This document shows positions 23,530 to 32,700 of a stretch of 49,316 nt of DNA, piece after piece. The notes under the pieces were generated by a model that was not told the origin of the DNA, did no database searches, and saw only the letters and a list, made by a program, of their open reading frames with translations. A program made the position numbers and the translations under genes. The stretch's first letter is position 1. Each line of letters begins with the position of its first letter. The stretch comes from a virus. The stretch lies in the IMG/VR virus record IMGVR_UViG_3300038701_003038, positions 1-49,316 of that record. One strand, written 5' to 3'.

Positions 23530-24299
23530 ACGTAGAGTTTTTCGATGAAAGCTCAACATTTTCTATCTGGCCTTTGGATGATCAGGCGCAGAGGTTACTA
23601 CTAAAGTACTTAGAAGATGAATTTGTTAGAGACCTTAGCCGCGCTGAGAGAGAGGCGGGCTTGGCTTTCGATTACACAGAACAGCCGATCGGAACCATTA
23701 ACTTCACACAATGCAGTTTGAAGTTAGCCAATGCGATTCTCAATAGTCTTCCTCGTCTGATAGATGAGTTAAACCAACATACCAACACTTACATGACCAT
23801 AAAGGGTCAACTGCACATTGGAGTTGGGCGAGCAGAAAAAACTGTAGAAAAGGTTGAATACAACACTTTCAAACACTCAATACAAACAATTCTACGTACA
23901 AAAACTACCAGTAACAGAAGTCACAAAAGCCAACCTTCTGACGATCAAGTATCGAGTTTATCAAATGCTGTCAGCACAGCTGAGTCGGCCATTCATTCCG
24001 CTGTCCTCATGTATCGAGGAATAAATGACCATTCTGACTACCACCTAGAACCAGACGAAGTCGACAGGCTGATATTTATGCTAAATATGTGCATTAAATA
24101 TCTCGAGATGTCTGTTCCACAAGAAACAGGGAAAGTTGGCATATTAGAAGATACAAAGGATGAAGCTGAATCCTTACTGGACAAGGTCAATCGAACAGCA
24201 CACGCTGGGGGTGAACTCGCAGATAAAACAGCCAACGCGTCAGGTGCACTTGCGAAGCTCTTAATGGTGATCGACTCAATATGGGATAAGCTTACTTAG
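23526..24299 (+). CDS. Unknown protein coupled to integrase
   Basis: 257 residues; ATG overlaps the integrase stop (ATGA). Helical, soluble, without a recognised domain. A Ser/Lys-rich disordered patch (about 125-145) separates two halves, and the C-terminus (ELADKTANASGALAKLLMVI) is amphipathic. It is the last gene before attP. Genes in this place in temperate phages are often lysogen-expressed defence or exclusion functions, and the base composition looks more AT-rich than the preceding genes. No function can be named. Confidence 0.65.
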   Translation: MNVEFFDESSTFSIWPLDDQAQRLLLKYLEDEFVRDLSRAEREAGLAFDYTEQPIGTINFTQCSLKLANAILNSLPRLIDELNQHTNTYMTIKGQLHIGVGRAEKTVEKVEYNTFKHSIQTILRTKTTSNRSHKSQPSDDQVSSLSNAVSTAESAIHSAVLMYRGINDHSDYHLEPDEVDRLIFMLNMCIKYLEMSVPQETGKVGILEDTKDEAESLLDKVNRTAHAGGELADKTANASGALAKLLMVIDSIWDKLT

Positions 24300-24306
24300 G
24301 GTGGAG

Positions 24307-24329
24307 AAAAACATCCCAAAAACATCCCC
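24307..24329. repeat. attP arm sites, integrase side
   Basis: Two tandem copies of AAAAACATCCC (24307-24317 and 24318-24328), one helical turn apart. The same word recurs on the other side of the core, as expected for arm-type binding sites of a lambda-family integrase. Confidence 0.75.
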
Positions 24330-24375
24330 AGGCGGGGAAGAAAAAAACTAAGTAATTGATTTTTATGATTTTAAG

Positions 24376-24400
24376 TGGCGGACCGGACGGGACTCGAACC
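24376..24400 (-). other. attP core: 3' end of a tRNA gene
   Basis: Read on the minus strand, the 25 bases begin GGTTCGAGTCCCG and end GGTCCGCCA: a T-loop (TTCGAGT), the 3' half of an acceptor stem, discriminator G and CCA. The 5' half of the tRNA is absent, so this is a copied tRNA end that restores the host gene on integration. The TTCGAGTCCCGTCCG word and discriminator G fit tRNA-Asp best. Confidence 0.8.
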
Positions 24401-24496
24401 TGACCGCAAGAAAATAATGGTAAATCATGGTACCCAAGGTGCTGATTTTAGTGGCCTGCAAGCGACTTAGGTGACCATAGGATACCACCGTTTGGC

Positions 24497-24519
24497 AAAA
24501 ATATCCCCGAAAACATCCC
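24497..24519. repeat. attP arm sites, distal side
   Basis: AAAAATATCCC at 24497-24507 and GAAAACATCCC at 24509-24519 match the arm word at 24307-24329 with one change each. They are in the same orientation and about 100 bases beyond the core. Confidence 0.7.
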
Positions 24520-24569
24520 AGGGACACTCTCAAGACAACAACCAAGACACATCGATTGGCAATTTCAAA

Positions 24570-25448
24570 CTAGGTATCAGGCACCTCTATACCGTGTTCC
24601 TTAATCTTTGCTCGAATTGTAGACTGGTGAACATCCATAGCTTCTGATGCTAGGCGGATTGAATAGTTCTTCTCTCGTAGCATCTCTTCATAAATCTGTT
24701 TTTCGAACTTTTGCAGAAAAATCTTAATGCCCTGCTTGGACGGCTCCGCTTTTAGCAACTCAATGAACAGGGAGATTCTACCCAGAAATCTCATCGCAGA
24801 ACTCGCTTCTAAATCGGTCGTTTCAATCTTGTAGAAAGCCCATACCATGTAGATCGTGGCTAAGGGAACAATTAGCGAAGTATCAAGAACATAGTCTGTC
24901 CTTGACATTAAAACCACGAGGGCAAAGCAGAGTATCGCCGGTAACGTTGCTGCGATCACCAACAAAGATGTAGCGAAAATCCTAGCGTATAGCCCTCGCA
25001 AAAGTATACAGACGGAAGTAACGCTGCAGAAAACATGGTAAAAATCGACGACACCTGAGTATCTACCATCAACATGCACGATGTAGTTAGAACCAATCTC
25101 GAAACGTTCTACAAATGCCCCCAGCATGTGACCAGCCGTGAGAACAACCGGGACGATAAACATTAGCTCTTCACAAGGGAGATTTACCTGAGCGACCTTC
25201 GCTGTAAAAAGCACTAATGAGGTAAACAGGAAGTAAGATAGAACGAGGTAGAGGTGAGCCGCCAGGTAAGAAACAAAATCGAACTTTGGAGCGAAAGAAT
25301 ACGCCACGACTTGGCAAAGACTCATGACCCCCAATAAACCAACCAGCCAACGATATTGAATACTAGCTTGCTTAGAAACGAACCAACCACAACACACTGT
25401 AGAGATCGCCGGTAAAACCGATAACAACATGGCCTCAGAAAAACTCAT
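24570..25448 (-). CDS. Seven-helix membrane protein with Fis-type HTH
   Basis: 292 residues. Seven hydrophobic segments span about residues 5-220 (for example LVGLLGVMSLCQVVAYSFA, HLYLVLSYFLFTSLVLFTA and LLVIAATLPAILCFALVVLM), like the 7TM sensor modules of some histidine kinases. A short linker leads to a C-terminal Fis/HTH_8 motif (SIRLASEAMDVHQSTIRAKI). There is no kinase, receiver or AAA+ domain, so it appears to be a membrane-bound one-component transcription factor. AAGGGG precedes the ATG. It follows the hydrolase gene by 68 bases in the same direction and abuts attP, a cargo position. It may sense a membrane or lipid-soluble signal (inference). Confidence 0.75.
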   Translation of the reverse strand: MSFSEAMLLSVLPAISTVCCGWFVSKQASIQYRWLVGLLGVMSLCQVVAYSFAPKFDFVSYLAAHLYLVLSYFLFTSLVLFTAKVAQVNLPCEELMFIVPVVLTAGHMLGAFVERFEIGSNYIVHVDGRYSGVVDFYHVFCSVTSVCILLRGLYARIFATSLLVIAATLPAILCFALVVLMSRTDYVLDTSLIVPLATIYMVWAFYKIETTDLEASSAMRFLGRISLFIELLKAEPSKQGIKIFLQKFEKQIYEEMLREKNYSIRLASEAMDVHQSTIRAKIKEHGIEVPDT

Positions 25449-25516
25449 TTTTCCCCTTCTTTGTAACTCTAGGCCAGCGTCCCTGCATAGCCCAGATCTC
25501 GCTCAAAGAGAGCTTC

Positions 25517-26230
25517 CTACCCTCTTTCACACAACCTGGTTAATGTCTCCGCAAATTGTTTTGGTTTCTCAAACATCGGGCTATGCCCACAGCAGTCAAT
25601 AACTCCTGTATCAACGTTGTAAGCACCAAGGATGCGTTCAACCGACTGCAAAGGTGTTATCACATCATTCTTGCCCCAGATCGCCTTGATCGGGCATTCC
25701 AAATCACCTAGCAATTTATGTGCTACGACCAATTGATTACTCTCATTCATCAATCGCAGTATCTGAATCATATTGCTTTCAAACGTTGAAATCAGACGAT
25801 CCAGAAATGGACTATCAATTTTGCGTTGATCGAACAATATCAACGACGCGAGTTTGGTAGCACTTCCAGCCGGATCTCTTCGAGAAAACTTAAAACCAAG
25901 GTGATCCAGCTTAACCTCACTGAAACCCGCAGATCCTGAGATAACCACACACTTGACTCGATCTTTTAGTTCCTTCGCTACAAACAATGCAATCAAGCTA
26001 CCAAGGGAGTTGCCAACTAGTGTGACCGGTTTATCGAATTCATTTATCTTATTACAAAATATTCTAACAAGACCACTTATGTCACTATTAAGTTCGCATA
26101 GCGACTCCCTGAACACAAATTGATCAGAGTTACAGGTATGCTTTAGCGCCAAACTCCACATCCAACCTCCGGCAAACATACCTGGCAGATATACATAGGT
26201 TTCTTCGTTCTGATATTTTTTTAGGTGCAC
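25517..26230 (-). CDS. Alpha/beta hydrolase
   Basis: 237 residues from a GTG at 26230 with GGAG 8 bases upstream; the frame is open to 26479, but the extra 83 codons look non-coding and contain palindromic sites. The fold starts with YVYLPGMFAGGW (oxyanion loop), the nucleophile is S75 in GNSLGS, and the acid and base are D189 (GKNDVITP) and H216 (CGHSP). The triad is complete. The family includes BioH-, MenH- and lactonase-like enzymes acting on small esters or lactones; the substrate is unknown. No signal peptide is seen, so it should act in the cytoplasm. It is first in an operon with the membrane HTH protein. Confidence 0.8.
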   Translation of the reverse strand: MHLKKYQNEETYVYLPGMFAGGWMWSLALKHTCNSDQFVFRESLCELNSDISGLVRIFCNKINEFDKPVTLVGNSLGSLIALFVAKELKDRVKCVVISGSAGFSEVKLDHLGFKFSRRDPAGSATKLASLILFDQRKIDSPFLDRLISTFESNMIQILRLMNESNQLVVAHKLLGDLECPIKAIWGKNDVITPLQSVERILGAYNVDTGVIDCCGHSPMFEKPKQFAETLTRLCERG

Positions 26231-26496
26231 AATTATTACTCCATTTTGTCTAAAAAACGTACGATTCGGATTAATCCGAACGATTCGAGGAAACTTTCCC
26301 CTCCCAATGTAGTAAGTGCGGACTAGTCCGTGAGCTCTCGCTTTAAAACCCAGACGGTTCGAAACTATCCTCAAAAGGTGCGGAAAAAATGAACGCTTTA
26401 CTCTTCTTTGCCGGTTTGAGATCAATACATGCCATGCCAACGAAACTAATATGTGGCTATGTGGTGGTTTTATAACCAAGAAGAAATATTTATAGA
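26231..26496. promoter_or_regulatory. Divergent control region with twin palindromes
   Basis: TTCGGATTAATCCGAA (26265-26280) and CGGACTAGTCCG (26319-26330) share the consensus CGGAYTARTCCG. Their centres are 52 bases apart, close to five helical turns, and 43 and 95 bases upstream of the hydrolase start. The 26497 gene is transcribed away from the same region. A dimeric regulator binding both sites on one DNA face is likely. Confidence 0.65.
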
Positions 26497-26763
26497 GTGA
26501 GTGCTAGCGTGAAAGAAAGGAATCGTTACAGCTGGAAGTTAATTGGGGTGGATAACTACGACCCAGCAATCATAGTCAAATCAAATGGCCGGCTTTTCAG
26601 AGTAAAAATTGATCAGCTGAGCCAGCTAAAAAAACTCAGCCCAGACGAGAGAGTTCAGGCCGCCAACGCGCTCGGTTACGTTAGAGGAATGAAAGCTGGC
26701 TCGCGTAAGTTTCAACGTTTCACTGCTTTATCGAAGATTAAGAGCACACGTACGGGAAGCTAG
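26497..26763 (+). CDS. Small basic protein, divergent from hydrolase
   Basis: 88 residues from a GTG at 26497 (a GTG at 26509 is the alternative). Basic, mixed alpha/beta, no recognised family (VKSNGRLFRVKIDQLSQLKK). It shares the palindrome-bearing control region with the hydrolase operon. Its stop overlaps that of the giant late gene by 2 bases tail to tail, so no terminator separates the two. Confidence 0.55.
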   Translation: MSASVKERNRYSWKLIGVDNYDPAIIVKSNGRLFRVKIDQLSQLKKLSPDERVQAANALGYVRGMKAGSRKFQRFTALSKIKSTRTGS

Positions 26764-29700
26764 TTAGCAAAATCGACATCCTCAAGGATTGAACCCTGCA
26801 GTTTTTTGTTCAACTGAATGCCATCTTTTGCGCTTTGTCTGTATGTCTGCCGCCGTCTGATACTTTTACGAATCGTTTCTCCTTCTATGGGGTAGCCCGG
26901 GTTAGCCTGATTGAACTTCACGATCTGTTCCATCACCGCGTAACTATCATCCTCATCTTGGCGACGCCAGGCGGAATAGTACTTGGCCAACAATTCACTG
27001 CGCCGTTTTACAATCCGTTGTTCACGTGCTTTGCGCTTTGAGTTCTCAGCGTATCGGTTAGCCAGTCTCGATGGGGTCCAGCCAAACGCCTGGCCAGCTA
27101 TTTCTATAGCGCTGAACTCTTCAACTAATAGATCACCGGAGCGATTCTCGGCGCCATTGTTTGCCAATCGCCAGGCTTTCATGGGATTACCTACAGAACT
27201 TGGAAAGGCTACCTCCAACGAGCGAAGCATTTTTTCCTCATCACCCCATTCAAAAGTGTCGTATGCACGACCATAGTTCATGAGCACTCCAAACCCAGCA
27301 CCAAGCCATTGCTCTACGTAGTACATTAGCGCTTCTTTGCCTTCTAGTGCACGGTCACTGCCCCTCATCCATAAATTATCCAAGGCTATACGAGATGAGA
27401 CCGAAGCACCTAGCAAGGCGTCTACAGGCCCTCTCGCAATCGCCAAGCTGAGAGTTCGCGCGCTTTCGGATCCAACTAATGGTTCGAAGAAATCAACGAT
27501 GCCTGTCCGCCACCAGGTTTCAAAGTCATAGGGATCATCCTCATCGTCGAACGCAAGATTTACCAACGCTGAAATTGAACTGACCAAAGGCAGAGCCAGT
27601 ATGCCGCCAGCCATGATATGCATGGATAAAATACCAGTGAGTGCCTTCCGAGATTCGGCTCTTTCTGCCTTGTTCTCGTTGTTGAAGGTCTTATTAAATT
27701 CACTGATCAATAAGTAGGATGTATTAATCGAGTACTGCTTAAAAATGAACAGCACTTTTGCCACATCACCGCGCATGACGCGCGCGCGGTTACCACTCGA
27801 ATAGTCATAATGCGTTTTCCAAACCATATCCCTTGCATTCGACAACGCCTTGTTGATATCTCCAGATTTCTTTTTTTCAAGACGATACGCCGCTAGCGCT
27901 GTTACTTCGCGATTCCAAACCTCGGCTTTGTGGAACAAGTAAGCTGCCTTTTCCATCGCTGAACGGAAAAGGGGACTATATTCTGCTCCTTCTTCTGCAA
28001 CTCCGGCCAACATGTGTGCGTTAGTTCGGTCAATGACCCCCCAGTCCAACCAACTGTCATATGCGCTTAGTTCATCATCTTTCAATACGTTTCGAATTGA
28101 ACCCATGCCTCGCATCAAGTCATTTGACGCAGCCAACAACTCCTTTCCTGAATCGGTATAACCATATTTAGCACCCATGACTGGGTACGCGATCAATGGT
28201 GTCTGTGTCACGTTTACTATCGCTGAAGAAACATTGAAACCAAGAAAGTTGAGAAATGTGAATGACGTGATCGAGTTAGCCAGGCTTCCACCCTTTGGGT
28301 TCATTTGCCATTCGTATGATTTCTTTATTTCCCCTAGCAAATCCCATGACTTGTTCTTGTCCTTACCAATCCGCATTGCACTCAGCCGCCTCTCGATCAG
28401 TTTGGCATACGCATCCTCGTAAAACTTCAGGTCGTCACGCGCCTTAAGTGCCAGACCAATGATGTCTTGTAGCTGCTTTAAAGAAGGGTCGTTATCTGAA
28501 ACTCGAAGCTGATCACTGACCTGACTGTACTGACCTCTCAGATCTGAGTGTTTTACCATTTTAAGCGCTTCATTCAGCTCATATATCTCATTTTCAAGAG
28601 CATCAATGTTTCCAGAATCGAATAGCGCCTGCTGGATCTCATTAATTTTGGTATCCATCAATCCTGAGTACTTCAATCTGGAGATCTGCCGGGCTCCATG
28701 CAGCATTTGAGTTGCAAAGGCACGCATAGCGTCGTTCGAATAACCCTTTGTCTTCTTTCGATGTTTCGCCTGCTTACGAATGCTGAGTGACGGGAGTGAA
28801 TCAAGATACAACTGATAGATGCCGTCTTTGAGGAAGTTCATTCGATCGGAATCGCCCCCCTTCTCTACAAGGTCGATCACCTCAGACATGAAGCTTGCCG
28901 GAACTTTTTCTTCGAAATTGAAATCATCTAGCGTGCGGCCATGATCAACATCGTATCCGGATTGCTCCATTTGCTTTCTAAAATTGCGTTGTTCGTCTAA
29001 TTTCTCGAACATGTCGAAAGACACATCGGTGCCTTTCCTCGCATAGACCCAATAATCGCCGAATCGAGCGAGCGGAAAGTAAGGGCCCTGTAACTTCAAG
29101 AACTCGAACTGTTGTCGAAGTTGCGCAATTCGGGCGGCTCGGGTCTTACGCTCACCAATCAATGCATTAACATTTTCCTCAACTATTTGGAAAAGCGTAT
29201 CCCAGCGTTTGATGTACTGATCACGCACCGACTCAAAAAGACCCTGGCCGTCAGAGCTTAACGCCTCGTAGCGCTTTCTCAGACCTGGATATGATGCTGC
29301 TCGGCTGACCTCCGAATCCATCATGCGCTGAATTTCCGATATCTCATCCATGTACGCCTTAACCCTTGATCCCTCAGCGTTCACAGTCTTAATCTGTTGT
29401 CTGATGATGCGGATTTTTTTCTCACCATCCTCTCTTGTCATCAGCACTTGATAATCCTGAGAAGGATCAACTCCCGCTATCGTCGAGTCATGCATGAGGC
29501 GACTCAGTTCTTCACGTTCATTTGGGTGTTTGTTGTTGTATCCACGCCAGTCGCCATCCAAATCGCCAGGTTCCAACATCAGTTCGTTGGTGTACGCATC
29601 CATTTGTTGGGCTAAATTCACGTACTCTTTCAGTTGCGGCAATTCATTTCGGCCAATGTCAGCCAAATCATTACGCCCAACCGCTGCTAACCAATATCTT

Positions 29701-32700
29701 CTTAGTGATGCCATACCGCGATAGAACCGACTTGCTTCAGGGTCATCGTCCACAACTGACTCATTTTCTACAATCTTAGAGTGGTCTCTCCGTGATGCCC
29801 TTGACGCTGGGTAAGTGGCCGGCACCTTTCTGGAACCATGGCCGTGCACGGTGCTTTTTCGTGACTTCATCAGCATGTATCGGATATCAGAAACACTGAA
29901 AGGGATATCAAACCCAATCGACTTGAGAAATTTCCGCATGGAGTTGACGAGATTTGTCCACAGATCCTTAAGGACTCTCGGACCCTTATTCGACAAAGAT
30001 TCACTCTCAGCCATACGAGCAATGATTTCGGCTGCCCGGGTGGCTGGATCCACTTCGCCATGACTTTCCCTGACCGAAGCAGCCAATTTCAGAATCTCAG
30101 GATCACCGCTGCGGTAAAGCCAATCAACCTGATCAAGAAAATCAACATAGTCCTCACCTAGATAGAGCTCAGGGCCTCGATGCCCATACGTCTCGTGTAC
30201 TGCCTCTCTGATGGCCTGGGCCGTGGAACTGATATTTTCACGGTTTAAGAAAACAGTATCTGTCGTGATGTCATAGTAGGCAGAAAGACCCTGGGCCCCA
30301 ACAGGCGCCTCACCGATCTCCTCAAGTACATGCTGGGGAAGATCCGATTCACGATCAATAACCACATAACTGGCACGATTGTTTGATTGATTGAGCACCA
30401 ATGGTGCAATTGCCCTTTCGATCTGTTGAACCGTTAATGATGCATTACCTTGTCGTTTACGGTTTGCTCGAGCAGTACTAGCGGGTTTGTCGATCGTTAC
30501 CAGAACTGTACTAACACCAGTCGATCTGTCTGAGTTGATAAAGCTACCATCGGGCAATGTTTCAATGGTGCCGCCAAGACTTTCAACCCAATCGACAAAT
30601 TCACGATTGTTCTTGAGAGTGTTATTCACGCCAGCAGACATTACTGATACCAGCCGACCCTCAGGCTTTACCAGGTTGAAGGCGTGACGAACGTGGGCAA
30701 CTTGATCCTCAAAAGGTGGGTTCATTAAAACACGATCATACTGGCCCTCGTGCTGGAAGATGTCATTGCCGACAACGTTGTGTCCTTTAAGCTCTAAAAT
30801 CTCACGTAAGGTATGAACCCACTCAATTGCTGTCACCTTAGTATCTGGATACTCTTCAACAATGGCATCCACAATGCTTCCTTTACCAGCTGAAGGTTCA
30901 AGAATCGTATGACCAGTTTCAATATTCGCTTCTTCAAATATGCGATCAATCACCGGTCGTGGTGTTGGGAAGTAGCCATCAAATTTCAAACCAATCAGCT
31001 CACGCTCCTTTGACTTGATTGGGTCTTCGGCTGCTGGGGTTTCACGCACGGTTTCAAGCTCCCTAAGAGCAGCGCGGAGCTCATTCAGGTTGGTGATTCC
31101 CATGTTAGCCAATCGATTTATCTTTGCCGCCTTCTCTGAAATAGAGAGAGCAGTTGTACCGTAGATACCCGGGCGCTTCGCATAGGTTTTGACCTTGTCG
31201 ACGATCTTCGACCAGGAAACACCTAGCACAATATTTGCGTCTGAGTTCTTGCCTTTGATGCGTGAGCGAATGCCGCTGGCTGCTTGCTTGTAACCACTGA
31301 CGTCTTGAAGATCGCGGGCTAGTGACTCAAGGCCATCCACTCGCACAACAATCTTCAGGGCATCGTCGCGCAGAAATTGAAGCTTCTGGTTCAATGTGAC
31401 ATCTGGCTTCCAAGACCTTCTGCTGTTCCCATCTTTCGTTGTGAACTCATCGAGCTGCGCATTCGGAATCGAATACTTAAGTTGGCGCCGGATTGCTTCA
31501 AGATTTTCAAGCTGTACCTTTGAGGTGAGGTTAGCCAGGTATCTAATCGATCCGTCTTCAATCCCTACCGCAATGTTTCTGAGGGTTCGCGCAAATGCGA
31601 TGTTTGACTCAGCATCTGCTACAGCCGAAGCGGCCTGAGACGCCTGGCGAACCGTATTTGTTCGCCGATCCTGATCACGCTTTTCGATTGCTCGTGATTC
31701 AATCTTGTCGGCCATTTCCAACAAATTAGATAGTTTCGAGTTGCCTTTTTTCTCCGAGGCACCAGGAATTTCAACCTCTTTGCCGGAGTAGCTATCGACA
31801 AAGCTCTGTGCCATTTCCTCACTTGGAAACCAATAGTTACCGCGCCAATAGCCACCACCCATCTTGCGCGCTCGCGACATAAGCTTTTTCCAGTCTTCTT
31901 TATCCACCTTCTCGGTGGTTCTGACGTTGAATAAGTCCTCGCCGGTCTTAGAGTGCTTACCAGGCTCGATCGTGAAGCTGATACCTTCGCCTAACTCAAC
32001 CTGAGTTCGAGTGACAACATCTTGTTGCTTTTGATCCTGCACGCGCTTGCGCGTTTCTATGCCGCGTTCGGCTTTGAACTGATCCCACTTTTCAAGTTGC
32101 TCTGGCGACAGCTCACCTTCACCCTTTGTATCAACGAAGTACTGAAGCTCGTCAAACGTTTCAGGGTTTTCGCTGGCCTTTTCTACAAATTCTTGGCGTT
32201 CCGCCCGTGCCTTTTCTGCCTGTTCCAAAGACTCTTTGTTCTCGGCTATGTCTTTCTCGGTGATTGAGAAAACAGCCTTCTTGATACCTTCAAGGCGCTC
32301 GGCTTCAATCTTTTCGCGGTTTCTTAGTTGGCCGAATGAAATGGTTTGAGACGGTACAGGTTTGTTCAGCAAATGACCGTAGAGCATCGCGTCATAAGCA
32401 GCATCCACGAAGCGATCCTTTTTATCATTTTTCGACAATGACCAACCTAAACGAAACCTGCTGAATATCTCCGCTTTCGTTTCCTTCGCAATGCGCTTCT
32501 TAACCTCTGCTTGATTCTCCAGCAACCTGGTGAACGACTGCTGCAGCACGTCTGGCGTCAAGGAACCATCGCGTGCCGCGGTCATCAGCTGGTTGTAATC
32601 TGAAACAGAAAACGGGCCTGCTGTTATCTTTCCAGTGTCTTCTGCAGTAGGGGGCTGTTGGTTTGTCTTCGGGCTTTCATTGGGTTCAGAGGTTTTTGTT

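Noticed and set aside
24320-24340. CCCC/GGGG hairpin after the integrase operon as a terminator
   Set aside because: Stem of only four pairs followed by A-rich, not T-rich, sequence; it overlaps the arm sites.
24376-24400. A complete tRNA gene
   Set aside because: Only the T-loop, 3' acceptor strand and CCA are present; the T-stem 5' side does not pair and there is no anticodon arm.
26231-26479. N-terminal 83-codon extension of the hydrolase
   Set aside because: Not like any hydrolase N-terminus; a GTG with GGAG lies exactly where the fold begins, and the extension covers two palindromic sites.
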